The position numbers and the translations under genes were made by a program. The notes beneath the pieces are model-generated. The model was not told the origin of the DNA. It saw nothing but the letters and a program-made list of their open reading frames with translations, and did no database searches. From Ga0074130 sp964499485 (GTDB taxonomy: Bacteria; Pseudomonadota; Gammaproteobacteria; Burkholderiales; Rhodocyclaceae), in the NCBI GenBank assembly GCA_964499485.1, contig CAZCLF010000015.1, forward strand, positions 1-52,520: a stretch of 52,520 bases of DNA. The letters are read 5' to 3'. This document shows positions 41,563 through 50,754 of the stretch, in pieces; the stretch's first letter is position 1, and each line of letters starts with the position of its first letter.

Positions 41563-43446
41563 TTGTCTTCCGATTCAAGCCATAAGGCAAGCCTAGGTGG
41601 TATGGCGCTTGCAGCCATGGGTGTCGTTTACGGCGACATTGGCACCAGCCCGCTCTACACCATGAAAGAAGTGTTCAATGGGCATCACCCCTTGGACCTG
41701 ACGCCCGCCAATTTGCTGGGCATCCTGTCGATGGTGTTTTGGGCGATGACAATCACGGTGTCGCTCAAGTACGTGGTTTTTATTACCCGTGCGGACAATC
41801 GCGGTGAAGGCGGCATCATGGCGCTTACTGCATTGGCCTTACGTACGGCACAAGGTACGCCACGTCTGGCTTGGTTGATTGCGGTACTGGGGATTTTCGG
41901 TGCTGCCCTGTTCTATGGCGATGCGGTGATTACCCCCGCCATGTCGGTGCTTTCCGCCGTCGAAGGCTTGGAAGTCGCCACGCCCATGTTCAAGCCGTAT
42001 GTGGTGCCCATCACCATTGGTATTCTGATCGCCATGTTCCTTGTGCAGCGGAAGGGGACAGCGAGTGTCGCTGCTCTATTCGGCCCGGTCATGATGTTCT
42101 GGTTTGCTACCTTGGGCGTCTTGGGCCTGCTAAACGTGATTGATCACCCGGCAGTCCTCGCCGCCATCAATCCTTGGTACGCGTACAACTTTTTCATACA
42201 CGAGCCGTTTGCCGCCTTCCTGTCCATGGGCGCGGTGGTGCTGGCTATCACGGGCGGCGAGGCGCTGTATGCCGACATGGGGCACTTTGGTCGGCGCCCC
42301 ATCATGTACGCATGGGTAGGATTTGTCTTCCCGATGCTGTATCTCAACTACCTCGGTCAGGGCGCTTTGCTGCTCGATAATCCAGAAGCCATACAAAACC
42401 CCTTCTTCATGCTGGTACCGGAGTGGCTGCTGTATCCGATGGTGGGCTTGGCGACGTGTGCCACGGTGATCGCCTCACAGGCTGTGATCTCCGGGGCGTT
42501 CTCGCTCACCAGCCAAGCCATGCAGCTAGGCTATTGCCCGCGTATTCAAGTGCGCCATACTTCCGAACGTGAGATCGGCCAGATCTACATTCCAAACATC
42601 AACTGGTTGCTGCTGTTTGCCGTGGTGCTGCTGGTGCTGACGTATCAGACCTCCTCCAATCTGGCGGCCATGTATGGCATTGCGGTCACGCTGACCATGA
42701 TGATCGACACCGTATTGGCCTTCATCGTAGTGCGCAGTCTGTGGAAGTGGAACTGGTGGCAGGCAGGTATTTTCCTGATCCTGTTTGTGAGCGTGGATAT
42801 CGCCTTCTTTGCCGCGTGTAGCACCAAGATTCTCGATGGTGGTTGGTTCCCGCTGGTGCTTGGGCTATCCGTCTTTGCCGTGCTGAGCACGTGGCGAACC
42901 GGACGCGCAGTGCTGCTCGACAAGCTACGCCAAGATGCGATGCCTTTGAATGCATTCCTTGATAGCTTGGATTACGGTGGCCCGCATCGCGTCGAAGGCA
43001 CGGGCATCTACATGACGCCAAACCCAGATGGTGTGCCCCGCGCCATGCTGCATAACCTGTTGCACAACAAGGTGCTGCACGAACGCATCATTATGCTTAA
43101 TGTGCAGATGGAAGACGTACCGCATGTCCCCGAGATTGATCGTGTTGAAGTACACACCCTCAAGCACGGCTTCAATCTGGTCATCGTCCGTTTTGGCTTC
43201 AAGGATGAGCCCGACGTGCCAGCTGCCTTGGGCATGTGCGGTGAGTTTGGCGTGTGCTACGAGCCGATGGAAACCTCATTCTTCTTGTCGCGCGAAATCA
43301 TTATCTCGAACAAGAAGATTCGCAGCATGGCGCCTTGGCGCGAGGTGGTGTTCAAGTGGATGTTCCGCAACGCCGATCCTGCCACGGCCTTCTTCAAGAT
43401 TCCGCCCAATCGCGTAGTTGAGCTGGGCTCGCAGATCGAGATGTAA
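41563..43446 (+). CDS. kup: Kup-type low-affinity potassium transporter
   Basis: Kup brings in K+ with protons through the inner membrane. The 627-residue product has about twelve transmembrane segments, GVVYGDIGTSPLYTMKEVF at the start, the RADNRGEGGIMALTAL block, YGDAVITPAMSVLSAVEG, ITGGEALYADMGHFG and the cytoplasmic C-terminal domain with RVEGTGIYMTPNPDGVP. I accept TTG 41563 as the start, since GGAGG lies 4 bases upstream and the product begins as in close relatives; no ATG fits. A hairpin with a T run lies in the leader, so an RNA-level control is possible. Confidence 0.95.
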   Translation: MSSDSSHKASLGGMALAAMGVVYGDIGTSPLYTMKEVFNGHHPLDLTPANLLGILSMVFWAMTITVSLKYVVFITRADNRGEGGIMALTALALRTAQGTPRLAWLIAVLGIFGAALFYGDAVITPAMSVLSAVEGLEVATPMFKPYVVPITIGILIAMFLVQRKGTASVAALFGPVMMFWFATLGVLGLLNVIDHPAVLAAINPWYAYNFFIHEPFAAFLSMGAVVLAITGGEALYADMGHFGRRPIMYAWVGFVFPMLYLNYLGQGALLLDNPEAIQNPFFMLVPEWLLYPMVGLATCATVIASQAVISGAFSLTSQAMQLGYCPRIQVRHTSEREIGQIYIPNINWLLLFAVVLLVLTYQTSSNLAAMYGIAVTLTMMIDTVLAFIVVRSLWKWNWWQAGIFLILFVSVDIAFFAACSTKILDGGWFPLVLGLSVFAVLSTWRTGRAVLLDKLRQDAMPLNAFLDSLDYGGPHRVEGTGIYMTPNPDGVPRAMLHNLLHNKVLHERIIMLNVQMEDVPHVPEIDRVEVHTLKHGFNLVIVRFGFKDEPDVPAALGMCGEFGVCYEPMETSFFLSREIIISNKKIRSMAPWREVVFKWMFRNADPATAFFKIPPNRVVELGSQIEM

Positions 43447-43450
43447 GCTA

Positions 43451-43484
43451 AACAATAAAGGCACCCAAGGGTGCCTTTATTGTT
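43451..43484. terminator. Bidirectional terminator between kup and norD
   Basis: AACAATAAAGGCACCC pairs with GGGTGCCTTTATTGTT over 16 perfect pairs (a few central ones must open to form the loop), with A/T-rich outer arms. It separates two convergent genes. Confidence 0.88.
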
Positions 43485-43504
43485 GATAACGACGCGCGCT
43501 AGCT

Positions 43505-45094
43505 TTAGTTCTGACCGGTGAGCTGTGCATACAGCATCGGCAGTTTGCTACTCAGCTCTTCCGGGCGTCGCAGCACGGTATAGCCATTCACGCCGAACAG
43601 ATGTGGCAGATAGTGTGAGCCCTCTCGGTCGATGGTGACGCAGAAGGGTTTGATGCGTTTCTTCTTTGCTTCCATCAGCGCCATGCGTGTGTCTTCAATC
43701 CCATAGCGCTCTTCGTAATAGTCGATGTCATGCGGCTTGCCGTCGGTGAGGACGAGCAGCACACGCATCGCACTTTCCTGCTTTTCCAAGATGCTGGTTG
43801 CATGGCGAATCGCTGCGCCGATACGTGTGTAGAAGCCGGGCTTGATGCCGGCAATGCGTCCGCGCGCGATAGGATCGTAGGGGGCGTTGAATTCTTTCAG
43901 GCGGTGAAAGCGTACTTGCTCGCGCCGCTGTGAGGAAAAACCATACAAGCCAAACTTATCGCCCGTGGCCGTGAGCGCTTCTGCAAACAACATCAGGCTG
44001 TCACGGATCACATCAATCACGCGCTGGTTGTGCGACACCCATGCGTCAGTCGATAGCGATAGGTCGGCCAGTACCAGACAGGACAGGTCGCGCTCGCGAT
44101 GCTGCTGCGCTAAATAGACATCGTGGCCCATCTCGCGGCTGCCCGCCTTGTGGTCGGCATACAGCCGCACGCAGGCGTCAATGTCTGCTTCCGAGCCGTC
44201 CGGTTGGCCTTTAAGCCAGTGGCGTTGGGGGGTCAGTGCGCTGAATTGTTGCTTCAGACGCGCCGCATGCTTGCGCAGATGTTCGGGCAGCAGCAGCCCA
44301 CCTTCATGACGCCCCACCAGCTCCTGAATACGGCAGTGACCGGGCAGCAGCATGTGTTTGCGATAGTCCCATTCATCCACAGGAATGCCGGGGCCAATGA
44401 TGATGTCCTCATGCCCACTGGGTGGCATTTCCACATCTAAGCGCAAGCGAGAGCTGACGGTTGAACCATCACGACCCATCGCCGTGGGGTTCACGCTTTC
44501 GCTTTGGTTGACGTTGGCGTCTGGCTTTTTGGCTTCGGTGTCCTGAACTTTGATGAATTCAGTGATCGCCGACGGCTTGTCGAGCTTGACCGTGTGGATG
44601 ATGGTGTCGCGCTTGTTTGAGCGATGCTCGCGTTCAACCCCACCATCCGTCGCTGCGGTGGCTTTGCGAACGCCGGCTTCTGCCGCTGTAGCCACTTCCT
44701 GTGGCGGTGCATCGCGTAGTTGCAAGCTAGTTGGGTCTGCCGCTGCGGCGAGCAAGCGCTCGAAACGGCGGCGCCAGCCAGGGTGGGCAGCCAAGGTGCG
44801 CTCACGTGCTTGCGCGTTGCGTGTGTCGAGCGGCACAGCAAGGTCATCTTCAAAATTCGCGGCCAGTGCGATCAGCCAGTAATACAGCTCGCGATTGAGG
44901 CGGCGCTCGGGATAGGAGGCCAGCCATTGCGGCAGGCGCAAGGTGTCTTGCTGCAGGAAAGCGCCCAGTTGCACATCGGTCGCGGCAACACGCAGCCCGG
45001 CATCGCGGCCAAGGGCGCGATACAGCGTGCCGGCAGTGCGCTCGATGTCGCGGAGCGCTACAACAGCTTCGGGATAAATACTTGCTTCGGCCAT
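43505..45094 (-). CDS. norD: NorD / CbbO-type protein with a von Willebrand factor A domain
   Basis: NorD and CbbO proteins work with MoxR-type ATPases (NorQ, CbbQ) to mature or reactivate a metalloenzyme, NO reductase or RuBisCO. The 529-residue product has an N-terminal helical part (about 1-120), a charged linker (about 125-215), the family block IPVDEWDYRKHMLLPGHCRI, and a C-terminal VWA domain with MIDAS residues in ADLSLSTDAW, IGAAIRHAT and LTDGKPHDIDYYEERYG. It is somewhat short for the family. It follows the small membrane protein by 23 bases. The target enzyme is not encoded in the window. Confidence 0.85.
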   Translation of the reverse strand: MAEASIYPEAVVALRDIERTAGTLYRALGRDAGLRVAATDVQLGAFLQQDTLRLPQWLASYPERRLNRELYYWLIALAANFEDDLAVPLDTRNAQARERTLAAHPGWRRRFERLLAAAADPTSLQLRDAPPQEVATAAEAGVRKATAATDGGVEREHRSNKRDTIIHTVKLDKPSAITEFIKVQDTEAKKPDANVNQSESVNPTAMGRDGSTVSSRLRLDVEMPPSGHEDIIIGPGIPVDEWDYRKHMLLPGHCRIQELVGRHEGGLLLPEHLRKHAARLKQQFSALTPQRHWLKGQPDGSEADIDACVRLYADHKAGSREMGHDVYLAQQHRERDLSCLVLADLSLSTDAWVSHNQRVIDVIRDSLMLFAEALTATGDKFGLYGFSSQRREQVRFHRLKEFNAPYDPIARGRIAGIKPGFYTRIGAAIRHATSILEKQESAMRVLLVLTDGKPHDIDYYEERYGIEDTRMALMEAKKKRIKPFCVTIDREGSHYLPHLFGVNGYTVLRRPEELSSKLPMLYAQLTGQN

Positions 45095-45117
45095 GATCTC
45101 TTGCGTCGTGCGGCGGC

Positions 45118-45345
45118 TTATTTACGCGCCAGGCGCCAGATCACGCTGCCGCCGATCATCAGGGCAACGAACACGCCCATAGCGACGTTCGGATGGCGGT
45201 CGAGCAGATACAGGCCAACAGCGAGCGGGCCACTGGCCAGCCCGATCAGGCCGAGCTTGACCTTGCCATTACGAAAGGCCCGAATGGTCGGTGCCAGCCA
45301 AGCCAGCAAGGCAAGCAGGAGAACAGCAGCAGCAACGATGCGCAT
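45118..45345 (-). CDS. Small two-helix membrane protein between norQ and norD
   Basis: The 75-residue product has two or three hydrophobic stretches: an N-terminal one (VAAAVLLLALLAWLAP), a middle one (LGLIGLASGPLAVGLYLL) and a C-terminal one (VAMGVFVALMIGGSVIWRL), with a basic connection FRNGKVK and basic end RLARK. I do not recognise the family. The ATG is 3 bases after the norQ stop, and norD starts 23 bases after its own stop, so it is part of the same transcript and may anchor the ATPase/VWA pair at the membrane; that last step is inference. Confidence 0.7.
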   Translation of the reverse strand: MRIVAAAVLLLALLAWLAPTIRAFRNGKVKLGLIGLASGPLAVGLYLLDRHPNVAMGVFVALMIGGSVIWRLARK

Positions 45346-45348
45346 GGC

Positions 45349-46149
45349 TTACTGATCGAAAGCAGCGTGGATCACTTGCAGTAGCGCTTCGGCGATTTCT
45401 GCGTCATCCGTTAGGCCCTCTACCAGCGCGGCTTTGCAGGCGCTGGTTGGGTCCATGCCATCGTTGATCAAGGTGGCGGCATAAACAAGCAGGCGGGTAC
45501 TGGCGACTTCTTCCAGATCCACATCCTTCAGCGCGCGCAGTTGCTGACCAATCGCAACAATCTTCTTGGCCAGATCCACGCTGCAGCCGGTTTCACCCAC
45601 CAGAATGGCCTCTTCCTGCGCAGCGGCGGGGAAGTCGAAGCGCAGTGAGACAAAACGCTGACGGGTCGAAGGTTTCATGCCCTTGAGGAAATTCTGGTAG
45701 CCGGGGTTGTACGACACCACCAGCATGAAGGAGGGCGGCGCTTGCAGAATTTCGCCGGTGCGATCAATTGGCAGCACGCGACGGTCGTCGGCGAGCGGGT
45801 GCAGCACGACGGTTGTGTCTTTTCGCGCTTCCACCACTTCATCCAGGTAACAAATGCCGCCTTCGCGCACGGCGCGGGTGAGGGGGCCATCGCTCCAGTA
45901 GGTGGTGCCATCACCAATTAGGTGGCGGCCGACCAGATCAGCAGCGGTCAAATCGTCATGGCAAGCGACGGTGTACAAGGGCAAGCCCAGCTTGGCGGCC
46001 ATATAGCCCACAAAACGGGTTTTGCCGACTCCAGTCGGACCTTTAATCAGTAGTGGCAGCCGATTGCGCCAGGCGCGTTCGAACAGCTCGATTTCATCGC
46101 CAGTGGGTTGGTAAAAAGGGGTGTCGTCGGGGTGATTGCGGGTTTCCAT
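45349..46149 (-). CDS. norQ: MoxR-family AAA+ ATPase, NorQ / CbbQ type
   Basis: NorQ/CbbQ ATPases form rings that remodel a partner enzyme together with a VWA protein. The 266-residue product has the N-terminal PFYQPTGDEIELFERAW, Walker A GPTGVGKT (residues 37-44), VACHDDLTAADLVGRHLI, Walker B ICYLDE (99-104), sensor-like SYNPGYQNFLKGMKPSTRQRF and the arginine-finger region. All catalytic residues are present and the length is typical. It heads the norQ / membrane protein / norD run and is divergent from ctaA. Confidence 0.92.
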   Translation of the reverse strand: METRNHPDDTPFYQPTGDEIELFERAWRNRLPLLIKGPTGVGKTRFVGYMAAKLGLPLYTVACHDDLTAADLVGRHLIGDGTTYWSDGPLTRAVREGGICYLDEVVEARKDTTVVLHPLADDRRVLPIDRTGEILQAPPSFMLVVSYNPGYQNFLKGMKPSTRQRFVSLRFDFPAAAQEEAILVGETGCSVDLAKKIVAIGQQLRALKDVDLEEVASTRLLVYAATLINDGMDPTSACKAALVEGLTDDAEIAEALLQVIHAAFDQ

Positions 46150-46234
46150 GATGCAGCCTTTATTTGACCCAAAAGGATAGCATGCGGGAACCCTTGCCGC
46201 GCCGGCCTGTCCATGCCAAAGCCAGACCGCACCG

Positions 46235-46240
46235 TATAAT
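46235..46240 (+). promoter_or_regulatory. Candidate -10 box of ctaA, implying a very short or absent leader
   Basis: A consensus TATAAT ends 8 bases before the ATG at 46249, so transcription would start within a base or two of the ATG. No Shine-Dalgarno sequence is present. The -35 is weak. Confidence 0.45.
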
Positions 46241-46248
46241 CAATCTCC

Positions 46249-47286
46249 ATGAAATCCCTCGCGCTCTCCGCCTCCCATGCCAGCCGCAAGCCGATTGCGA
46301 TTTGGTTGCTTATTTGCTGTGCCATGGTGTTTTGCACCTTGGTGGTGGGCGGGGTGACTCGCCTGACGGAGTCCGGTTTGTCCATCGTCGAATGGCAGCC
46401 ATTGCTTGGCGCGATCCCACCGCTCAGTCACGACGACTGGCTGATCCTGTTCGAGAAATATAAGCAGATCCCACAGTTCCATCAGGTCAATCACGATATG
46501 GATCTGGCAGGCTTTCAGTTCATCTTCTGGTGGGAGTGGGCGCACCGCCAGATTGGTCGCGTCATCGGGCTGGTCTTCTTTATCCCGCTGGTGTGGTTTT
46601 GGGTGCGCGGCCGCATTCCCCAAGGCTACAAGTGGAAGCTCGTTGGTTTCTTGATTCTTGGCGGGCTGCAAGGCGCCATGGGCTGGTATATGGTCAAGAG
46701 CGGGCTGGTCAATGACGTGCGCGTCAGCCAGTATCGTTTGACCGCCCACCTTGGCATGGCCTTCCTTGTCTTTGGGCTGATGTTCTGGACTGCGCTGGGT
46801 CTGCTGCGCGAGCGCAGTGACTACCCGGCAACGCCTGCTGGCGTACGTCGCTTTGCACTGTGGGTACTGGCGATTGTGTCCGTGATGGTACTGTCCGGTG
46901 GCTTTGTTGCGGGTATTCGCGCGGGCCTTGCTTACAACACCTTCCCCTTGATGAACGGTCATTTCATTCCGGCCGATCTGTTTGTCCTCGAACCGTGGTG
47001 GCTGAACTTCTTCAACAACATCACAACCGTGCAGTTTGATCACCGCATGATCGCGTATGTGCTGATGGTGCTGGTGCCCGCATTGTGGTGGAAGGTGCAA
47101 CGTGATGCGCCACAGGCGCGGGGCGCGGCGAATGCCATGCTCGGTATGTTGGTCATACAGGTCGCACTGGGGATCGCCACGCTGCTGCACCATGTGCCAG
47201 TGTCGTTGGCTTCACTGCATCAGGCCGGTGCTATGGTGTTGTTCGCCAAGCTGATTTGGCTGAATCACAAGCTGCGTACTGCCTGA
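46249..47286 (+). CDS. ctaA: Heme A synthase (CtaA / COX15 type)
   Basis: This inner-membrane enzyme oxidises heme O to heme A for aa3-type cytochrome oxidases. The 345-residue product has about eight transmembrane segments arranged as two related halves. The COX15-type first block VGGVTRLTESGLSIVEWQP is clear, followed by EWAHRQIGR, TAHLGMAFLVFG, FDHRMIAYVLM and LHQAGAMVLF with the heme-binding histidines. The long first loop (WLILFEKYKQIPQFHQVN) is typical of the alphaproteobacterial/mitochondrial type. No oxidase subunit, ctaB or SCO gene is nearby. It implies a heme A oxidase elsewhere in the genome. Confidence 0.94.
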   Translation: MKSLALSASHASRKPIAIWLLICCAMVFCTLVVGGVTRLTESGLSIVEWQPLLGAIPPLSHDDWLILFEKYKQIPQFHQVNHDMDLAGFQFIFWWEWAHRQIGRVIGLVFFIPLVWFWVRGRIPQGYKWKLVGFLILGGLQGAMGWYMVKSGLVNDVRVSQYRLTAHLGMAFLVFGLMFWTALGLLRERSDYPATPAGVRRFALWVLAIVSVMVLSGGFVAGIRAGLAYNTFPLMNGHFIPADLFVLEPWWLNFFNNITTVQFDHRMIAYVLMVLVPALWWKVQRDAPQARGAANAMLGMLVIQVALGIATLLHHVPVSLASLHQAGAMVLFAKLIWLNHKLRTA

Positions 47287-47354
47287 GTCCCTCGCCAAGA
47301 GGTGTTGCCACAGCGGGCTGCGCGCGACTAGCAGTACTGCTGATTTTGCAGAAT

Positions 47355-47379
47355 TTGCACCTTTTGGATGATTGTGCAA
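47355..47379. repeat. Inverted repeat upstream of the hybrid kinase
   Basis: TTGCAC and GTGCAA are separated by 13 bases, 34 bases before the kinase ATG. It has the form of a dimeric operator; I cannot name the regulator. Confidence 0.4.
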
Positions 47380-47412
47380 TAGTGGTCCGTCATTGGAGCC
47401 ACCATTCCCTTC

Positions 47413-50400
47413 ATGGTCAGCCAGTTTCTCAATCATCTCTTCATCACTGATAGCCAACCGTTACTGCTACTCCACGGCAGTTACGACTTCTGGATGGTTG
47501 GTTTATCGATTGTGATCGCCATCATGACCTCCATCATGGCGATGCAACTGGCAGGGATGGCGCAAACCGCAGATGGCCTTGTTAATCGGCAATTAGCCCT
47601 TCTCAGCGGTGCAGTCGTATTAGGGGCTGGCGTTTGGTCGATGCACTTTATTGGCATGCTTGCCTTTGATTTGTGCAGCACAGCCAGTTACAACCCTTGG
47701 ATTACCGCGCTTTCGATGCTCCCCAGTTTTCTCTCTGCGTGGGTGGCATTGGCTTTACTGGCGCGACGGACATTCACTAAATGGCAAGTCTGTGTCAGTG
47801 GGATCATGGTCGGCGCTGGCATTGGTGTTATGCACTATGCGGGCATGTTAGCGGCAAGCGAATCGCTCGATTTGCGTTTTGAGCCCATGACGTTTGCCCT
47901 GTCAGTGGTCGTGGCTGTCGTTCTCTCGATTATGGCGCTGTGGGTGCGGTTTGGCTTGGCGAGCAGAAGCCGACTGACAGCAGGTCAGTGCACTGTGATT
48001 GCCGGCGTTGTTCTCGGTGCTGCCATTTCCGGCATGCACTACACCGGGATGGCGGCTGCCCGCTTTGTTGTGAATGGCGAGCCGGGCACGGACGAAACTT
48101 CTAACCTCCTTCTGACGCTAGGAATTACAGCAGCCACTGTGCTTGCAACGTTAGTTGCCGGCGGTATGAATGCCTTTGTGCGTTATCGGTCAATGTACCG
48201 CCGCTTAGAAGAAAACGAAGAGGCCTTACGACACAGTGAGCAGCAATATCGCTCCTTGATCGCGAATCTGCCCGGTGTGGCCTTCCGTTGCCAGATTGAT
48301 ACAGATTGGACCATGCTCTTTATCAGCGATGCTGTTGAGCGCATGACGGGCTGGCCAGCAAGAGACTTTATGTCGCAGAAAAAAGCGTTTGCTTCGGTGA
48401 TCCATCGTGATGACACACAGCGCATTACTGAAATCATTGAGCAAGCGCTGGCTGATGGCCAGCCCTACATGATTGAGTATCGAGTTATTCGACGTGATGG
48501 AACAGAACGCTGGGTGTCAGAGAGTGGAAGTGGCGTTTATGACGATAATAATGGCAACCCCATCTGGATCGACGGCATCATCGTTGATAACACGGAAGTT
48601 AAGCTACGCAATGCGGAGTTTGAGGGTATCGCCAATGCGATCAGCCGCTCGTTAGCTGAGATCGAGTTTGATCTTCAAGGACACATCCTTACAGCCAATC
48701 AGAACTTTTTGAGCCTGAGTGGCTACCGCATGGATGAACTTTTGGGCCGCCATCATTCCGTGCTGTGTGATCCGGAAGAGGTTAACTCAGACACTTACCG
48801 AAACCTTTGGCAGACCTTGCGTGAAGGCCGTTTTACGTCCGGCGAGTTTCGTCGTATCGGGAAGAACGGGCAAGAGTTTTGGATTCAGGGCAGTTACAAC
48901 CCCGTCTTTGATCCCGACGGCAACCCATATAAAGTCATTAAATTTGCTAGTGACCTGACCGAGCGCCATGCCATGGAGCAGGACTTGCGGGAGGCCAAGC
49001 TCAAAGCAGAACAGGCCGCTATGGCGAAGGGGACTTTCTTGGCGAATATGAGCCATGAAATTCGTACCCCTATGAATGCCATTATTGGGTTCACCGACGT
49101 GCTTTTGAGTGAGCCGATGGAGGACAAACATCGCCGCCACTTAAATACTGTCCGAAACTCTGCCCGCTCCTTGCTGACATTACTCAATGACATTTTGGAT
49201 ACTGCCAAAATGGAACGTGGGGCACTGGAACTTGAGTCGGCCGACTTTTCACTACGCGAACTGTGTCATCAGGTAGTGGCCTCGCTGCGTATCAGTGCCC
49301 AGAAGAAACTCCTTGAATTAAAGCTTGAGTACGCGGAAGAGGTTCCAGAGTTTTTCAAGGGTGACAGCATGCGGTTGCAGCAGGTACTGCTTAACCTGCT
49401 CGGTAACGCCATTAAATTTACCGAAAAAGGTGGCGTGACGCTGTCAGTCGATATCGAGGAAGAAGAAGTCCACCTTGTTGTGAGCGATACCGGCATTGGG
49501 ATTCCCGAGGATCGACTGCAGCGCATTTTTGACCCATTCTCCCAAGCGGATGCTTCAATGACGCGCCGGTTTGGAGGCACGGGTTTGGGCACAACGATTG
49601 CCCGTCAGTTGGTAGAACTGATGCATGGCCGTATTTTGGTTGAGAGCACGCTGGGCGTCGGTAGTCGCTTCCATGTGTATGTCCCTTTGCCCGCAGGTGA
49701 GGCCGTTGTGTCTGCGGGCGCTGGTATCAGCATCACCTTGCCCCCTCTGCAGATACTTGTTGTTGATGATGTGCCACAAAATGTTGAGCTGCTTGAGTTG
49801 GCACTGGGTCGTGAGGGGCACCACGTCACCACCGCTAGAGATGGACTTGAGGCGGTGGACTGTTTTACCCGCGATCGCTTTGATCTAATCCTGATGGACG
49901 TGCAAATGCCCCGTCTGGATGGCTTGGGAGCAACGCGCCGAATCCGACTTCTAGAAGCCGAGCAACAGCGCACCCGAACCCCCATTATTGCTTTGACGGC
50001 AAGTGTGCTTGAGGCTGATCAGGTGGGTGCCAAGGAAGCTGGCATGGATGGATTTGCAACCAAGCCCGTGGAACTCAATCGTCTCTACCTAGAGATGGCT
50101 CGTCTGATCGGTCTCGAAGTCACTCCTCCACCTTCGGATGATGCCGCCATATCAACCTTGACCTATGCCATACATGGCTCTGTCATTGACTGGAGTAAGG
50201 GGCTACAACTCTGGGGTAGTGAAGCAAGGCATAAGCAGGCGATAGCTACATTTCTGTCTGAGCACGCGAATGCCGATAAAACTTTACGATCATGTGCGAC
50301 TACGAACCGAGCAGGTCTCTCTGAGGCGGCGCATCGCATCCGGGGGGCGGCTGGGAATCTTGCGTTGTCACGCGTTGCGGGGGTGGCCGCCCGTATTGAA

Positions 50401-50754
50401 GAAGCTGCGCGTAACGAGGTGGGTAGCGACGTGTCCTCCTTGCTAGTCGCTTTGGGCGACGAGTTGGCGAGTGTTGTAGAGGCGTTGGGCAACGTGGTGG
50501 AGTTGCCCGTTGCAGAGGTGACAACGACCGTCAGCCTGCATGAGGCACGTGCATTGCTGGATGAAGTAGATACAGGCCTTGCCCGAGGCGAGTTGATGGA
50601 TGAGTGGGTCGTGCGACTGGAGGGCTACTTGCAGAAGGGGCATAGTCGCCGGTTCAGCAATGCACTCGAGGGCTTTGATTTTGATGCTGCACGCGAGGTC
50701 CTTAAGGAGGCCCGTGAAGTATTGGAGGCGGAAACGAGACATGACGATCAATAG
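47413..50754 (+). CDS. MHYT-PAS-PAS hybrid histidine kinase with REC and Hpt domains
   Basis: This is an inner-membrane sensor kinase with an internal phosphorelay. In its 1113 residues the order is: a seven-helix MHYT domain with motifs MHFIGM (77), MHYAGM (140) and MHYTGM (208), thought to bind copper and sense gases; two PAS domains (about 275-400 and 405-525); HisKA with His548 in MSHEIRTPMN; HATPase with NLLGNAIKF and DTGIGIPEDR; a receiver with Asp829 in LMDVQMP; and an Hpt domain with His974 in AHRIRGAAGN. All phosphorelay residues are present. The start ATG 47413 lacks a close ribosome site. It overlaps the HD-GYP gene by 14 bases, so the two very probably form one pathway. Confidence 0.93.
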   Translation: MVSQFLNHLFITDSQPLLLLHGSYDFWMVGLSIVIAIMTSIMAMQLAGMAQTADGLVNRQLALLSGAVVLGAGVWSMHFIGMLAFDLCSTASYNPWITALSMLPSFLSAWVALALLARRTFTKWQVCVSGIMVGAGIGVMHYAGMLAASESLDLRFEPMTFALSVVVAVVLSIMALWVRFGLASRSRLTAGQCTVIAGVVLGAAISGMHYTGMAAARFVVNGEPGTDETSNLLLTLGITAATVLATLVAGGMNAFVRYRSMYRRLEENEEALRHSEQQYRSLIANLPGVAFRCQIDTDWTMLFISDAVERMTGWPARDFMSQKKAFASVIHRDDTQRITEIIEQALADGQPYMIEYRVIRRDGTERWVSESGSGVYDDNNGNPIWIDGIIVDNTEVKLRNAEFEGIANAISRSLAEIEFDLQGHILTANQNFLSLSGYRMDELLGRHHSVLCDPEEVNSDTYRNLWQTLREGRFTSGEFRRIGKNGQEFWIQGSYNPVFDPDGNPYKVIKFASDLTERHAMEQDLREAKLKAEQAAMAKGTFLANMSHEIRTPMNAIIGFTDVLLSEPMEDKHRRHLNTVRNSARSLLTLLNDILDTAKMERGALELESADFSLRELCHQVVASLRISAQKKLLELKLEYAEEVPEFFKGDSMRLQQVLLNLLGNAIKFTEKGGVTLSVDIEEEEVHLVVSDTGIGIPEDRLQRIFDPFSQADASMTRRFGGTGLGTTIARQLVELMHGRILVESTLGVGSRFHVYVPLPAGEAVVSAGAGISITLPPLQILVVDDVPQNVELLELALGREGHHVTTARDGLEAVDCFTRDRFDLILMDVQMPRLDGLGATRRIRLLEAEQQRTRTPIIALTASVLEADQVGAKEAGMDGFATKPVELNRLYLEMARLIGLEVTPPPSDDAAISTLTYAIHGSVIDWSKGLQLWGSEARHKQAIATFLSEHANADKTLRSCATTNRAGLSEAAHRIRGAAGNLALSRVAGVAARIEEAARNEVGSDVSSLLVALGDELASVVEALGNVVELPVAEVTTTVSLHEARALLDEVDTGLARGELMDEWVVRLEGYLQKGHSRRFSNALEGFDFDAAREVLKEAREVLEAETRHDDQ

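Noticed and set aside
46240..47193. Long minus-strand frame (317 codons) opposite ctaA
   Set aside because: It mirrors the ctaA codons and yields a Gln/His-rich product without any domain.
47355..47379. NtrC site upstream of the hybrid kinase
   Set aside because: NtrC sites have 7 bases between GCAC and GTGC; here there are 13, so only an unnamed inverted repeat is reported.
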